Assembly (NCBI RefSeq): GCF_900454025.1
Contig: NZ_UGQM01000001.1
Coordinates: 2,728,001 to 2,792,000, forward strand
Source: Mycolicibacterium gilvum
GTDB taxonomy: Bacteria; Actinomycetota; Actinomycetes; Mycobacteriales; Mycobacteriaceae
Direction of reading: 5' to 3'
DNA: 64,000 nucleotides
The notes beneath the pieces were generated by a model. That model had not been told where the DNA came from. It did not search any database and was given only the letters and a program-made list of their open reading frames with translations. Below, one piece after another: positions 24,612 to 34,296 of this stretch (positions are counted from its first letter, which is position 1; every line of letters begins with the position of its first letter). The translations under genes and the position numbers were made by a program.

Positions 24612-24986
24612 CTACAGCGGGGGAGCATCCAGGCGGGGCGTCAGATCAGCCAACCTTGTGCGTTGCGTTGTACCAGCCTTTACAGAGGTCTCGGGTAGTG
24701 TAACGACCGCGTGGGCTGCGGATCCCGTCGCCTCGACGTACTGCCACACCTCCTGCCGACTCATCAGGCCGAATTGAATTTGTAAATCCGGATAGCTAAG
24801 CGAAAAGCGGTCGGCCACGAGGCGAAGTTCCTCGGCATTCGGATAATCCGCTTCTTTAATTCGGCGGTAATAAGTGCTGCTGGAAATTCCGAGTGCGTCA
24901 AATATATCTTTGGTGTCGATTTCTCCGTCCAGGAGATAGTCGAGCAGCGCTTTGAGCTGTCTGCCGTTCTCATCCGTGCGGGGCAT
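24612..24986 (-). CDS. Small HTH regulator, probable repressor of the island
   Basis: A 124-residue protein with a helix-turn-helix near residues 25-60 (DIFDALGISSSTYYRRIKEADYPNAEELRLVADRF). It recalls small Cro/CI-like or immunity-repressor-type proteins on mycobacterial chromosomes. The longer open frame extends upstream, but ATG 24986 is preferred because TATGGT (24998-24993, minus) sits 6 nt upstream as a -10, giving a leaderless transcript. The coding DNA is clearly less GC-rich than its neighbours, a sign of transfer. It probably binds the TTGGGA array at 25073-25100 and controls both itself and the divergent gene; this is inference. Confidence 0.75.
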   Translation of the reverse strand: MPRTDENGRQLKALLDYLLDGEIDTKDIFDALGISSSTYYRRIKEADYPNAEELRLVADRFSLSYPDLQIQFGLMSRQEVWQYVEATGSAAHAVVTLPETSVKAGTTQRTRLADLTPRLDAPPL

Positions 24987-25072
24987 GGGAACACCATATC
25001 GCCTGATCCCCGCTGTGGGCACACCCTCCCGGCAAATAATCGACCGACCCCTTAGCGACCCAGTCGTCACAG

Positions 25073-25121
25073 TTTTGGGAGCTTTCTCCCAATTTTGGGA
25101 CATTCGCTGTACGGTAAGGCC
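25073..25121 (+). promoter_or_regulatory. Three-half-site operator and leaderless promoter
   Basis: TTGGGA occurs forward at 25075-25080, inverted at 25087-25092 and forward again at 25095-25100. This gives two overlapping inverted repeats: TTGGGAG-CTTT-CTCCCAA (25075-25092) and TCCCAA-TT-TTGGGA (25087-25100). Downstream, TACGGT at 25110-25115 is a good -10, ending 6 nt before ATG 25122. The array covers the expected -35, so bound protein should block the promoter. The divergent HTH protein is the natural candidate ligand. Confidence 0.55.
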
Positions 25122-25730
25122 ATGGTCGCTCCATACATCACGGGTGAGGTCAAACAACGGCCTCTCCGCTCCGCGCCGGCAGCGCTGGATGTCTTCGATC
25201 ACTCTTCGATCGACGCGTTGCCTCATCAGCTAGAGAAGTTCAGCACCACTCCGTCGTCTGAACTGACCGAGGAAGTCGAAGCATCCGCCGAATGGCTCGG
25301 AGTTCCCATCGAGGAGATCCTGCTCGCCGCCTTGGGCCGCACGCTGGGCAGGACCCGTGGCGAGGGAAACATCACCATCGACGTCACCGGTGGCAACCGT
25401 TGGCTCAGTCAGCCCGCGGCCATCTTCTGCTCGGCTGACCCGGCGCTTTCTCCCACCGACATCCTGCAGAGCGCCCACACCGCACTCGTGTCCTCACCGC
25501 GCCGCAGCGCGGAGCCCGCGGACGTGTTGTTGAACGTCTCCGTCGGGTCTCTTCTCGACGCGCCCGCCGGACGCGCACTGGAGCTCCGGGTGCAACGCCT
25601 CGACGGCGGACTGCAGATCGACTGGTGGTACGACGCGCAGCGCTTCGACCCGTACTCGATCGAAGAGATGGCCGAGCAGTTCCCCCAGGCCGTCATCGAC
25701 ATCACCTCGGACGCGTCCGCGCCCCTGTGA
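25122..25730 (+). CDS. Orphan partial condensation-domain-like protein
   Basis: A 202-residue protein resembling the second half of a nonribosomal-peptide-synthetase condensation domain. Residues 45-80 (EEVEASAEWLGVPIEEILLAALGRTLGRTRGEGNITIDV) match the start of the C-terminal lobe, and the end (LELRVQRLDGGLQIDWWYDAQRFDPYSIEEMAEQFP) matches the terminal strand-helix. The HHxxxDG catalytic motif of the N-terminal lobe is absent, so it cannot catalyse the usual reaction. No adenylation or carrier domain lies nearby. ATG 25122 is chosen because of the leaderless promoter; an upstream in-frame ATG (25095) lies inside the operator. It may be a degraded remnant or a scaffold or regulatory protein. 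Confidence 0.7.
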   Translation: MVAPYITGEVKQRPLRSAPAALDVFDHSSIDALPHQLEKFSTTPSSELTEEVEASAEWLGVPIEEILLAALGRTLGRTRGEGNITIDVTGGNRWLSQPAAIFCSADPALSPTDILQSAHTALVSSPRRSAEPADVLLNVSVGSLLDAPAGRALELRVQRLDGGLQIDWWYDAQRFDPYSIEEMAEQFPQAVIDITSDASAPL

Positions 25731-25741
25731 CCGGGCGCCGC

Positions 25742-25979
25742 TAAGCTGTCTCCATCGGCGTCGATCCGGCCATCACCGGGGAGCCTTCGGAAGAACAGCC
25801 GCGACGTCATCGTCGAGCCGATCGTGGCCCAGTAGAACCGAACGGTCGGGCCCGTCACCGCCCTGATTTGAGCGGCGCACGATCTCTGTGCGCAAGCGGG
25901 GTGGTACCGCGGCGCTCGCGCACCGGCGCGACGTTCGTCCCCGTGCCTGGTTGTTCGAATGGCACAGGAGACGCACGAC
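25742..25979 (+). ncRNA. Translational T-box riboswitch of ileS
   Basis: A -10-like TAAGCT (25742-25747) predicts a transcript starting near 25754. The conserved T-box core GTGGTACCGCGG is at 25901-25912, flanked by GGGG and a downstream GTCCCCG (25937-25943) that can close the antisequestrator helix. A hairpin CCGG-CCATCA-CCGG at 25766-25779 carries the isoleucine codon ATC (25772-25774) in its loop, as in the ultrashort stem I of actinobacterial ileS T-boxes. No poly-U terminator follows. The element ends at the AGGAG (25966-25970) of ileS, so it should act by hiding or freeing the ribosome-binding site depending on tRNA-Ile charging. Confidence 0.88.
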
Positions 25980-28900
25980 GTGACCGCATATCCCAAACCC
26001 ACTTCCGGCGCTCCGAAGTTTCCGGGGCTCGAAGCCGAGGTGCTGCAGTACTGGGACAGCGACGACACCTTCCGCGCGAGCATCGCGCAGCGCGACGGTG
26101 CCCCGGAGTTCGTCTTCTACGACGGCCCGCCGTTCGCCAACGGCCTCCCGCACTACGGTCATCTGCTGACGGGCTACGTCAAGGACATCGTCCCGCGCTA
26201 CCGCACGATGCGGGGCTACAAGGTCGAGCGCCGGTTCGGGTGGGACACCCACGGTCTGCCCGCCGAGCTCGAGGTGCAGCGCCAACTCGGCATCACCGAC
26301 AAGGCGCAGATCGAACAGATGGGCATCGAGAAGTTCAACGACGCCTGCCGCGCCTCGGTGCTCAAGTACACCGACGAGTGGCGTGACTATGTGACACGCC
26401 AGGCGCGCTGGGTCGACTTCGACAACGATTACAAGACCCTCGACATCGGCTTCATGGAGTCGGTGATCTGGGTGTTCAAGCAGCTCTGGGACAAGGGGCT
26501 CGCCTACGAGGGCAACCGCGTCCTGCCGTACTGCTGGAACGACGAGACGCCGCTGTCCAGCCACGAACTCCGGATGGACGACGACGTCTACCAGAACCGG
26601 CAGGACCCGGCGCTCACGGTGGGCTTCCGGATCAGTTCCGGCGAGCTTGAGGGCGCCTACCTCCTGGTCTGGACGACGACCCCGTGGACGCTGCCGTCCA
26701 ACCAGGCGGTCGCGGTCAATCCCGACGTCACGTATGTAGTCGTGGAGTCCGACGGTCGGCGCTACGTGTTGGCCGAGGCGCGGCTGGCCGCATACGCCCG
26801 CGAGTTCGGCGAGGAGCCGGCCGTGGTCGCGACCTATCGGGGGGCCGACCTGCTCGACGTGGGCTACGTGCCGCCGTTCCCGTATTTCATGGACTCGCCC
26901 AACGCCTTTCGGGTGCTTCCAGCCGAGTTCGTCAGTACCGAGGACGGCACCGGCCTGGTGCACATGTCGCCGGCGTACGGCGAGGACGACATGGCCACCG
27001 CCCAGGCCGGCGGCATCGACGCAGTGACACCGGTCGACGCGAAAGGACGGTTTGACGCGAGTGTGCCGGACTACGCCGGCCAGCACGTCTTCGACGCCAA
27101 CCCGCAGATCATCCGCGACCTGAAGAACGGCACCGGGGCTGCGGCGACCAACGGGGCGGTGCTGCTGCGGCACGACAGCTACGAGCACTCCTACCCGCAC
27201 TGCTGGCGCTGCCGCAACCCGTTGATCTACCGCGCCGTGTCGTCGTGGTTCGTCAAGGTGACCCAGTTCCGCGACCGGATGGTCGAGCTGAACCAGGAGA
27301 TCACCTGGTATCCCGAGCACGTCAAGGACGGGCAGTTCGGTAAGTGGCTGCAGGGCGCGCGCGACTGGTCGATCTCGCGGAACCGGTACTGGGGCACCCC
27401 GATTCCGGTGTGGAAGTCCGACGATCCCGCCTACCCCCGCATCGATGTCTACGGCAGCCTCGACGAGCTGGAACGTGATTTCGGGGTGCGGCCGGACAAT
27501 CTGCACCGGCCGTTCATCGACGAGCTCACCCGCCCCAATCCCGACGACCCGACCGGCAGATCCACGATGCGCCGCATCGAGGACGTGCTCGACGTGTGGT
27601 TCGACTCGGGGTCGATGCCGTACGGGCAGGTGCACTATCCGTTCGAGAACCAGCAGTGGTTCGAGTCGCACTACCCGGGCGACTTCATCGTCGAGTACAT
27701 CGGCCAGACCCGCGGCTGGTTCTACACGCTGCACGTGCTGGCCACCGCGCTGTTCGACCGGCCGGCCTTCCGCACGTGCGTGTCGCACGGCATCGTGTTG
27801 GGCAACGACGGCCAGAAGATGAGCAAGTCGCTGCGCAACTACCCCGACGTCTCCGAGGTGTTCGACCGTGACGGCTCCGACGCGATGCGCTGGTTCCTGA
27901 TGGCGTCGCCGATCCTGCGCGGCGGCAATCTGATCGTCACCGAGCAGGGCATCCGCGAGGGCGTGCGCCAGGTGCTGCTACCGCTGTGGAACGCCTACAC
28001 CTTCCTGGCGCTGTACGCACCGGAGAAGGGGACGTGGCGCACCGACTCGACCCACGTCCTGGACCGCTACATCCTGGCCAAGCTCGCACAGCTGCGCGAC
28101 GATCTGACCGCGTCGCTGGATGTCTGCGACATCTCGCAGGCCTGCGATCAGCTGCGCCAGTTCACCGAGGCGCTGACGAACTGGTATGTGCGCCGGTCAC
28201 GTTCGCGGTTCTGGGACGAGGACGCCGACGCGATCGACACACTGCACACCGTGCTGGAGGTGACCGGACGGCTGGCGGCGCCGCTGCTGCCGCTGATCAC
28301 CGAGGTGATCTGGCGTGGTGTCACAGGGGAGAGGTCGGTGCACCTGACCGACTGGCCCGAGGCGGGAGTGCTGCCCGCGGACCCGCGGCTGGTCGCCGAC
28401 ATGGACCTGGTGCGCGATGTCGCCTCGGCGGGGTCGTCTCTGCGCAAGGCCCAGAAGCTGCGTGTCCGGCTGCCGCTGCTGAAGCTGACCGTCGCGGTGC
28501 AGGATCCGGGACGCCTTGAGCCGTACCGGGATCTGATCGCCGACGAGCTCAACGTCAAGGCGGTGGAGCTGACCGATGACATCGCCGCGCACGGGCGGTT
28601 CGAGCTGGCGGTCAACGCGCGCGTCGCGGGACCGCGCATCGGCAGGGACGTGCAGGCCGCGATCAAGGCCGTCAAGGCCGGCGAGGCCGTCGTCAACGAT
28701 GACGGCACGCTCACCGCCGGTCCTGCGGTGCTGCTCCCCGAGGAGTTCAGCTCCAAGCTGGTGGCCGCCGACGAGGCGTTCACCGCGGCACTACCCGGCG
28801 GCGCCGGGCTGGTGGTCCTCGACGGCACGGTCACCCCGGAGCTGGAGGCCGAGGGCTGGGCCAAGGACCGGATCAGGGAGCTGCAGGAACTGCGCAAGTC

Positions 28901-29087
28901 GACGGGGCTCGACGTCTCCGACCGGATCTCGGTGGTGATGTCGGTGCCCTCGACCCATCAGCAGTGGGCGCAGACCCATCGTGACCTGATCGCGGGGGAG
29001 ATCCTCGCGACCAGCTTCGAGTTCGGTGAGCCCGACGGGGCGACGGAGATCGGCGACGGCGTGCGGGTGGCGATCGCCAAGGCGTGA
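25980..29087 (+). CDS. ileS: Isoleucyl-tRNA synthetase
   Basis: Class I aminoacyl-tRNA synthetase that charges tRNA-Ile (1035 residues). The HIGH-type signature is GLPHYGHLL (near residue 55) and the KMSKS motif is QKMSKSLRN. The editing (CP1) domain lies between ([16 protein letters not shown]), and an anticodon-binding domain is C-terminal ([15 protein letters not shown]). GTG 25980 is chosen over the in-frame ATG 25959: it has AGGAG at a 9-nt spacing and the N-terminus then matches known mycobacterial IleS (AYPK...). It is the eukaryotic-like form typical of mycobacteria, a type linked to low mupirocin sensitivity. Confidence 0.97.
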   Translation: MTAYPKPTSGAPKFPGLEAEVLQYWDSDDTFRASIAQRDGAPEFVFYDGPPFANGLPHYGHLLTGYVKDIVPRYRTMRGYKVERRFGWDTHGLPAELEVQRQLGITDKAQIEQMGIEKFNDACRASVLKYTDEWRDYVTRQARWVDFDNDYKTLDIGFMESVIWVFKQLWDKGLAYEGNRVLPYCWNDETPLSSHELRMDDDVYQNRQDPALTVGFRISSGELEGAYLLVWTTTPWTLPSNQAVAVNPDVTYVVVESDGRRYVLAEARLAAYAREFGEEPAVVATYRGADLLDVGYVPPFPYFMDSPNAFRVLPAEFVSTEDGTGLVHMSPAYGEDDMATAQAGGIDAVTPVDAKGRFDASVPDYAGQHVFDANPQIIRDLKNGTGAAATNGAVLLRHDSYEHSYPHCWRCRNPLIYRAVSSWFVKVTQFRDRMVELNQEITWYPEHVKDGQFGKWLQGARDWSISRNRYWGTPIPVWKSDDPAYPRIDVYGSLDELERDFGVRPDNLHRPFIDELTRPNPDDPTGRSTMRRIEDVLDVWFDSGSMPYGQVHYPFENQQWFESHYPGDFIVEYIGQTRGWFYTLHVLATALFDRPAFRTCVSHGIVLGNDGQKMSKSLRNYPDVSEVFDRDGSDAMRWFLMASPILRGGNLIVTEQGIREGVRQVLLPLWNAYTFLALYAPEKGTWRTDSTHVLDRYILAKLAQLRDDLTASLDVCDISQACDQLRQFTEALTNWYVRRSRSRFWDEDADAIDTLHTVLEVTGRLAAPLLPLITEVIWRGVTGERSVHLTDWPEAGVLPADPRLVADMDLVRDVASAGSSLRKAQKLRVRLPLLKLTVAVQDPGRLEPYRDLIADELNVKAVELTDDIAAHGRFELAVNARVAGPRIGRDVQAAIKAVKAGEAVVNDDGTLTAGPAVLLPEEFSSKLVAADEAFTAALPGGAGLVVLDGTVTPELEAEGWAKDRIRELQELRKSTGLDVSDRISVVMSVPSTHQQWAQTHRDLIAGEILATSFEFGEPDGATEIGDGVRVAIAKA

Positions 29088-29100
29088 CCCCCGGTTCGGT

Positions 29101-29334
29101 TCAGCTCCGTGCGACGCGCGCGCGGTGGCCGGCGAGCCCGACGACGTCGCCGGGGTGCAGCTGCCGGCCGCGACGACGCTCGACCTCGCCGTTCACGGTG
29201 ACCTCGCCGTCGGCGATCACCGTCTTGGCGTCCGCGCCGGAGTCGATCAGGTTCGCCAGCTTGAGGAACTGGCCGAGCCGGATCGTGTCGTCGCGGATCG
29301 CGACCTCGGACGGTTCGCCGCTCGGGTGTGCCAT
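29101..29334 (-). CDS. Small S4-domain RNA-binding protein
   Basis: A 77-residue protein made up almost entirely of an S4 RNA-binding domain ([48 protein letters not shown]). It resembles the YbcJ/RlbA class of free-standing S4 proteins that bind structured RNA or ribosomes. ATG 29334 is preferred over a much longer upstream extension that lacks any domain. It is convergent with ileS (13-bp gap) and divergent from dinB, whose start is 39 bp away. Partner RNA unknown. Confidence 0.85.
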   Translation of the reverse strand: MAHPSGEPSEVAIRDDTIRLGQFLKLANLIDSGADAKTVIADGEVTVNGEVERRRGRQLHPGDVVGLAGHRARVARS

Positions 29335-29358
29335 GGCGGCCACGGTATCGGCACGCCC

Positions 29359-29372
29359 TAGCATCGGCAGGC
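29359..29372 (+). promoter_or_regulatory. -10 box for dinB
   Basis: TAGCAT at 29359-29364 lies 8 nt before GTG 29373, with no Shine-Dalgarno. It is a leaderless or nearly leaderless promoter candidate. I see no SOS box around it. Confidence 0.35.
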
Positions 29373-30740
29373 GTGGCCGCTCGATGGGTCCTTCACCTGG
29401 ACATGGACGCGTTCTTCGCGTCGGTGGAGCAGCTGACCCGTCCGACGCTGCGGGGCCGGCCGGTTCTGGTCGGCGGTCTCGGGGGCCGCGGCGTGGTGGC
29501 CGGAGCGAGCTACGAGTCCCGGGTCTTCGGCGCGCGGTCGGCGATGCCGATGCATCAGGCCCGTCGCCTCGTCGGTGCCGGCGCGGTGGTCCTGCCGCCG
29601 CGCGGTGTGGTCTACGGGTTGGCGAGCCGACGGGTGTTCGAGACGGTGCGTGCGAGAGTGCCGGTGCTCGAACAGCTTTCCTTCGACGAGGCGTTCGGTG
29701 AGCCTGTCGCACTCGCCGGCGCGTCGGCCGGTGAGGTGGCGGATTTCTGTCAGGCGTTACGTGCCGAGGTGACGGCGGTGACCGGGCTGGTCGCCTCGGT
29801 CGGCGCCGGGTCGGGCAAGCAGATCGCCAAGATCGCGTCGGGACTCGCGAAGCCCGACGGCGTGACGGTGATCGCGCACGCTGACGAGCGGGCGCTGCTC
29901 GACGACCTTCCGGTCCGGCGGTTGTGGGGCATCGGCCCGGTGGCCGAGGAGAAACTGCACCGCCTGGGCATCGACACCATCGGCGGGTTCGCGGCGCTGT
30001 CGGACACCGAGGTGGCCAACATCCTGGGTCCGACCGTCGGGCCCGCGCTGCACCGGCTGGCCCGCGGGATCGACGACCGGCCGGTCACCGAGAACGCGCC
30101 GGCCAAACAGATCAGCGCGGAGTCGACGTTCCCCGAGGACCTCACGACGCTGCGGCAGCTCCGGGATGCGGCGGCCCCGATCGGGGAGCACGCCCACCGC
30201 AGGTTGCTCAAGGACGGCCGCGGGGCGCGCACAGTGACGGTCAAGCTGAAGAAATCCGACATGAGCACGCTGACCAGATCGGCGAGGCTGCCGTACGCGA
30301 CGACCGACGCGGGCACGCTGATCGCGACCGCGCACCGGCTCCTCCTCGATCCTGTGGACATCGGCCCGATCCGCCTCGTCGGTATCGGCTTCTCGGGCCT
30401 GTCGGACATCCAGCAGGAGTCGCTGTTCCCGGAGCTGGAATCGGCGACGACCGAGGAGCTGACCAGCCTGGGCCCGTTGTCCTCCCCGCTGTCGTCCGCG
30501 ACGCCCCACGTCGAACCCGCATGGCGCGTCGGTGACGACGTCTCCCACACGGAGTTCGGGCACGGCTGGGTGCAGGGCGCCGGGCACGGCGTCATGACGG
30601 TGCGGTTCGAGACCCGCGGCACGGGGCCCGGCCCCGCGCGCACGTTCCGTGAGGACGACCCCGCCCTGTCACGTGCCAACCCGGTCGACAGCCTGGACTG
30701 GCCGGACTACGTCGCCGAGATGACCCGGTCCGACACCTGA
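29373..30740 (+). CDS. dinB: Y-family DNA polymerase IV (DinB1/DinX)
   Basis: Translesion polymerase (455 residues). Catalytic carboxylates are Asp10 (HLDMDAFF) and Asp105-Glu106 (SFDEAFG). The palm, fingers and thumb are followed by a little-finger domain ending in the beta-clamp motif QESLF (348-352). Beyond this is an extra C-terminal region of about 90 residues, including [19 protein letters not shown] (about 390-430), which resembles the small tudor-like fold at the C-terminus of UvrD/PcrA helicases. GTG 29373 gives the shortest N-terminus consistent with the family. It is orthologous by position to Rv1537. Confidence 0.94.
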   Translation: MAARWVLHLDMDAFFASVEQLTRPTLRGRPVLVGGLGGRGVVAGASYESRVFGARSAMPMHQARRLVGAGAVVLPPRGVVYGLASRRVFETVRARVPVLEQLSFDEAFGEPVALAGASAGEVADFCQALRAEVTAVTGLVASVGAGSGKQIAKIASGLAKPDGVTVIAHADERALLDDLPVRRLWGIGPVAEEKLHRLGIDTIGGFAALSDTEVANILGPTVGPALHRLARGIDDRPVTENAPAKQISAESTFPEDLTTLRQLRDAAAPIGEHAHRRLLKDGRGARTVTVKLKKSDMSTLTRSARLPYATTDAGTLIATAHRLLLDPVDIGPIRLVGIGFSGLSDIQQESLFPELESATTEELTSLGPLSSPLSSATPHVEPAWRVGDDVSHTEFGHGWVQGAGHGVMTVRFETRGTGPGPARTFREDDPALSRANPVDSLDWPDYVAEMTRSDT

Positions 30741-31643
30741 TCAGCCCCACCGCGTGAAGGTGTCGCCGATCGGTGCGCCGGTGGCCAGCGCAGCCATCAG
30801 CAGCACCCGCGCCTGCGGTGGGCGCAGGCTCGGGGCGACCACTGCTCCGGCGTCGACCAGGTCGCGGCCCGGTCCGTACCCGGGCCGCACCGGCCCGCCG
30901 GGGACGCGGGTCGACACCACCACGGCCACCCCGGCGCGGCAGTGCCGCCGCACCCCGTCGATCAGCTCGCGCCCCGCGTTGCCGGAACCCATGGCCTGCA
31001 GCACGATTCCGCGCGCCCCCGCCGCCACGCACGCGTCCAGCGCCGCCGTGTCGGCCCCCGGGTAGGCGGCGACGATGTCGACCCGCGGTGCGCTCGCGGC
31101 GTCGACGCGGCCGAGGTAGGGGCGCGTCCGGTGGCCGGTGAGGTGCCGTCCGGCGAAGCTCTGGGGGTCGGTGGTCGCGACCTTGTGCACACCGAGCGCC
31201 TCGAACACCGCGCCGGCGAAGCTGACCACGACGCCGGCGCCGCGCAGTTCGGGAAGTGCGGCCAGCGTCAGCGCGTCGCGCAGGTTCGCGGGGCCGTCGG
31301 CGTCGGGGTCATCGGCGCTGCGTTGCGCGCCGGTGAGCACCACCGGCGGCGCCCCGTCGTAGGTGAGCTCCAGCCACAGCGCGGTCTCCTCCATCGTGTC
31401 GGTGCCGTGCAGCACGACGATCCCGTCGGTGGTTTCCGCGCTCGCGGCCTGCCGCACGGCGGCGGAGATCAGATCCCAGTCGGACGGGGTCAGCGCGGAA
31501 CTGTCGACCGACAGCGCGTCGACGACCTCGACGTCGAGGCCCGCGGTGAGGTCGGCTCCGGACCGGGTGGGACGTTTCACGCCGTCGGCATCGGAGCTGG
31601 TCGAGATCGTGCCCCCGGTGGCGATGACGACGAGGCGGCCCAT
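30741..31643 (-). CDS. ansA: L-asparaginase
   Basis: Hydrolyses asparagine to aspartate and ammonia. The 300-residue protein has the two active-site blocks: N-terminal IATGGTIS (nucleophile Thr) and [10 protein letters not shown] (Thr-Asp pair), plus [19 protein letters not shown]. No signal peptide is seen, so it should be cytoplasmic. The start is ATG 31643 ([11 protein letters not shown]), which matches the M. tuberculosis enzyme; ATG 31652 adds three residues but has its AG-rich sequence too close. The stop abuts the convergent dinB stop with no gap. Divergent from lspA. Confidence 0.93.
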   Translation of the reverse strand: MGRLVVIATGGTISTSSDADGVKRPTRSGADLTAGLDVEVVDALSVDSSALTPSDWDLISAAVRQAASAETTDGIVVLHGTDTMEETALWLELTYDGAPPVVLTGAQRSADDPDADGPANLRDALTLAALPELRGAGVVVSFAGAVFEALGVHKVATTDPQSFAGRHLTGHRTRPYLGRVDAASAPRVDIVAAYPGADTAALDACVAAGARGIVLQAMGSGNAGRELIDGVRRHCRAGVAVVVSTRVPGGPVRPGYGPGRDLVDAGAVVAPSLRPPQARVLLMAALATGAPIGDTFTRWG

Positions 31644-31685
31644 GGCCGGCATTCTTCCCCACCACGCTTTGCGATGATGGTGGGC

Positions 31686-32420
31686 GTGACGGATGAATCT
31701 TCGAGCCCGGTCGAACCCACGACGGGTGAGGGCACGGCCGAGCCGGGTGAGGGCGTGCAGCCGCCGGTACGGCGCCGGCTCCGCCTGCTGCTCGGGGTCG
31801 CGGCGGTGGTGCTCGTGGCCGACATCGTCACCAAGGTGCTCGCGGTCAAGCTGCTGACCCCCGGCCAGCCGGTCTCGATCATCGGCGACACGGTGACGTG
31901 GACGCTGGTGCGTAACTCGGGGGCGGCGTTCTCGATGGCCACCGGCTACACGTGGGTGCTGACCCTGGTCGCGACGGGCGTCGTGATCGGCATCGTGTGG
32001 ATGGGGCGCCGGCTGGTGTCGCCGTGGTGGGCGCTGGGCCTCGGCATGATCCTCGGCGGCGCGCTGGGCAATCTGGTGGACCGGTTCTTCCGCTCACCCG
32101 GACCGCTGCGCGGGCACGTCGTCGACTTCCTGTCGATCGGGTGGTGGCCGGTGTTCAACGTGGCCGATCCGGCGGTGGTCGGCGGCGCGATCCTGCTGGT
32201 GGTGTTGTCGTTGTTCGGGTTCGACTTCGACACCGTCGGGAGGCGCCAGCCGGACGACGCAGACGATACCGTCGGGAGGCGCCAGCCGGACGACGCAGAC
32301 GACACCGTCGGGAGGCGCCAGCCGGACGACGCAGACGACACCGTCGGGAGGCGCCAGCCGGACGACGCAGACGACACCGTCGGGAGGCGCCAGCCGGACG
32401 CCGAGTCCGGGCAAGGATGA
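31686..32420 (+). CDS. lspA: Lipoprotein signal peptidase with repeat tail
   Basis: Signal peptidase II, a four-helix inner-membrane aspartyl protease that cleaves prolipoproteins after lipidation. Catalytic aspartates lie in [10 protein letters not shown] and [12 protein letters not shown], and the NSGAAFS block is intact. After the last membrane helix the cytoplasmic tail consists of a 12-residue unit, [12 protein letters not shown], repeated four times plus a partial copy. M. tuberculosis LspA ends with only about two degenerate DTVGRR units. GTG 31686 fits the homologue (TDESSS); ATG 31674 and 31677 are possible starts. It overlaps the next gene by 4 bp (ATGA). Confidence 0.94.
   Translation: MTDESSSPVEPTTGEGTAEPGEGVQPPVRRRLRLLLGVAAVVLVADIVTKVLAVKLLTPGQPVSIIGDTVTWTLVRNSGAAFSMATGYTWVLTLVATGVVIGIVWMGRRLVSPWWALGLGMILGGALGNLVDRFFRSPGPLRGHVVDFLSIGWWPVFNVADPAVVGGAILLVVLSLFGFDFDTVGRRQPDDADDTVGRRQPDDADDTVGRRQPDDADDTVGRRQPDDADDTVGRRQPDAESGQG
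32229..32402 (+). repeat. 36-bp in-frame tandem repeat in lspA
   Basis: Four nearly identical 36-bp units (32229-32264, 32265-32300, 32301-32336 and 32337-32372) and a partial fifth (32373-32402). The only difference I see is GAT for GAC at the start of unit 2. The unit is a multiple of three, so changes in copy number keep the reading frame and the downstream coupled gene. Near-identity at the DNA level points to recent expansion, and it is a likely VNTR locus. Confidence 0.95.
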
Positions 32421-33346
32421 CGACCCGGTCGATGCCGGTGCCCGACGGCCTGGCCGGCATGCGGGTGGACGCCGGGCTGGCCCGTCTGCTGGGGCTCTCG
32501 CGCACGGCGGCCGCCGCGATCGCCGAGGAGGGTGGCGTCGACATCGACGGCGCCCCGGCCGCGAAGTCGGACAAGCTCGTCGCCGGAGCCTGGCTGGAGG
32601 TCCGGCTGCCCCCGCCGCCGGCCCCGGTGGAGAACACTCCGGTCGACATCGAGGGTATGGGCATCCTCTACAGCGACGATGACATCGTCGCGGTCGACAA
32701 ACCCCCGGGGGTGGCCGCGCACGCGACCGTCGGCTGGCACGGTCCGACCGTTCTCGGCGGGTTGGCCGCTGCCGGCTTCCGGATCAGCACGTCGGGCATC
32801 CACGAACGACAGGGCATCGTGCACCGACTCGACGTCGGCACGTCCGGGGTGATGGTGGTCGCGCTGTCCGAGCGGGCCTACACGGTGCTCAAGCGTGCTT
32901 TCAAGCAGCGCACCGTCGAGAAGCGGTATCACGCGCTCGTGCAGGGACATCCGGATCCGTCCAGCGGCACCATCGACGCGCCGATCGGCCGGCATCGCGG
33001 TCACGACTGGAAGTTCGCCGTCGTCGAGGACGGCAGGCACAGCATCACGCACTACGACACGCTGGAGGCCCACCAGGCGGCGAGCCTGCTCGACATCGAG
33101 CTGGAAACCGGCCGCACCCACCAGATCCGGGTCCACTTCGCGGCGCTGCACCATCCCTGTTGTGGGGACCTGACCTACGGGGCCGACCCCACGCTGGCCA
33201 AGAAGCTCGGGCTCGAACGTCAGTGGCTGCACGCCCGCTCGCTGGCCTTCGCCCATCCCGCCGACGGGCGCCGGGTCGAGTTCACCAGCCCGTACCCGGC
33301 GGATCTGCAGCACGCGCTGGACGTGCTGCGCCGGCACGACCGGTGA
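32417..33346 (+). CDS. rluD: RluD-family pseudouridine synthase
   Basis: Isomerises uridines to pseudouridine in 23S rRNA (family assignment; the exact sites are not knowable from sequence). The 309 residues contain an N-terminal S4-like domain (about 15-75) and a catalytic domain with HRLDVGTSG, in which Asp139 is the catalytic aspartate, followed by [13 protein letters not shown] 32417 overlaps the lspA stop (ATGA), so the two are coupled. Rv1540 equivalent. Confidence 0.93.
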   Translation: MTTRSMPVPDGLAGMRVDAGLARLLGLSRTAAAAIAEEGGVDIDGAPAAKSDKLVAGAWLEVRLPPPPAPVENTPVDIEGMGILYSDDDIVAVDKPPGVAAHATVGWHGPTVLGGLAAAGFRISTSGIHERQGIVHRLDVGTSGVMVVALSERAYTVLKRAFKQRTVEKRYHALVQGHPDPSSGTIDAPIGRHRGHDWKFAVVEDGRHSITHYDTLEAHQAASLLDIELETGRTHQIRVHFAALHHPCCGDLTYGADPTLAKKLGLERQWLHARSLAFAHPADGRRVEFTSPYPADLQHALDVLRRHDR

Positions 33347-34233
33347 GGACGGGCCTGTTCTTCGGGGCCGGTGCCTATGTGATGTGGGGGCTGTTCCCCG
33401 CCTTCTTCCCACTGCTCAAGCCCGCCGGTGCGCTCGAGATCCTCGCGCACCGCATCATCTGGAGCTTCGTGCTGATGGTCGTGGTGGTGGCCGCGGTGCG
33501 CCGGATGCGCGACATCGCCGCGATCAGCGGCCGGACCTGGCTGCTGCTGACCGCGGCGTCGGCACTGATCGCGGCCAACTGGCTGATCTACGTGTACGCG
33601 GTGAACAACGGACACGTCGTCGACGCCGCGCTGGGCTATTTCATCAATCCGCTGGTGTCGATCGCGCTGGGGCTGGTGATCTTCCGGGAGAAGCTGAACC
33701 GCTGGCAGGGTTCCGCGCTGGCGATCGCGGTGGTCGCGGTGGTGGTCCTGACGATTCAGCTCGGGGAGCCGCCCGTGGTCGGCCTCGGTCTGGCGTTGTC
33801 GTTCGGTCTGTACGGATTGGTCAAGAAGCTCGTGCCGACCGATCCGCGCGTCAGTGTCGGGATCGAGGCGGCGATCGCGACGCCGTTCGCGGTCGCCTAC
33901 CTCGTGGCACTCCAGAGCGGCGGGGGCGGCACGCTGACCGGTCACGGCGGCGGGCATGTCGCGCTGCTGATCCTGGCGGGTGTGCTCACCGCGCTTCCGC
34001 TGTTGTTGTTCGCCAGGGCGGCGCAACTGCTTCCGATGGTCACGCTGGGTTTGCTGTTCTACGTGACGCCGACGATGCAGCTCACGTGGGGGGTGCTGGT
34101 GGGCGGGGAGCCGATGCCGCCGATGCGGTGGTTCGGTTTCGCGTTGATCTGGGTCGCGCTGGCGGTGTTCACCGTCGACGCGGTGCGCCGCGCGCGGGCT
34201 GATCGGCGTGTCTCCGCGACGCCGGTGGCCTAG
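33343..34233 (+). CDS. rarD: RarD/EamA-family transporter
   Basis: A 296-residue polytopic protein with about ten transmembrane segments and two EamA-type halves. It shows the RarD hallmarks [22 protein letters not shown] at the N-terminus and [28 protein letters not shown] in the middle. Members are metabolite exporters, with chloramphenicol sensitivity as the founding phenotype; the substrate is unknown. GTG 33343 overlaps the rluD stop by 4 bp, so it closes an lspA-rluD-rarD operon. The extended upstream frame is not used. Confidence 0.9.
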   Translation: MRTGLFFGAGAYVMWGLFPAFFPLLKPAGALEILAHRIIWSFVLMVVVVAAVRRMRDIAAISGRTWLLLTAASALIAANWLIYVYAVNNGHVVDAALGYFINPLVSIALGLVIFREKLNRWQGSALAIAVVAVVVLTIQLGEPPVVGLGLALSFGLYGLVKKLVPTDPRVSVGIEAAIATPFAVAYLVALQSGGGGTLTGHGGGHVALLILAGVLTALPLLLFARAAQLLPMVTLGLLFYVTPTMQLTWGVLVGGEPMPPMRWFGFALIWVALAVFTVDAVRRARADRRVSATPVA

Positions 34234-34284
34234 CGCCTGACGGTCTTTGCGCGCGGGGTTGTTGACCCGTCAGTAGCTATGTCC

Positions 34285-34296
34285 TAACGTTTGCCC
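34285..34296 (+). promoter_or_regulatory. -10 box for leaderless TetR gene
   Basis: TAACGT at 34285-34290 ends 6 nt before GTG 34297; no Shine-Dalgarno is present. Confidence 0.4.

Noticed and set aside
23791..25100. Prophage remnant
   Set aside because: Although the HTH protein recalls repressors, there is no integrase, attachment-site repeat or structural phage gene nearby.
32229..32402. Tandem repeat considered as a CRISPR or REP array
   Set aside because: Contiguous in-frame units with no spacers inside lspA; it is a coding tandem repeat.
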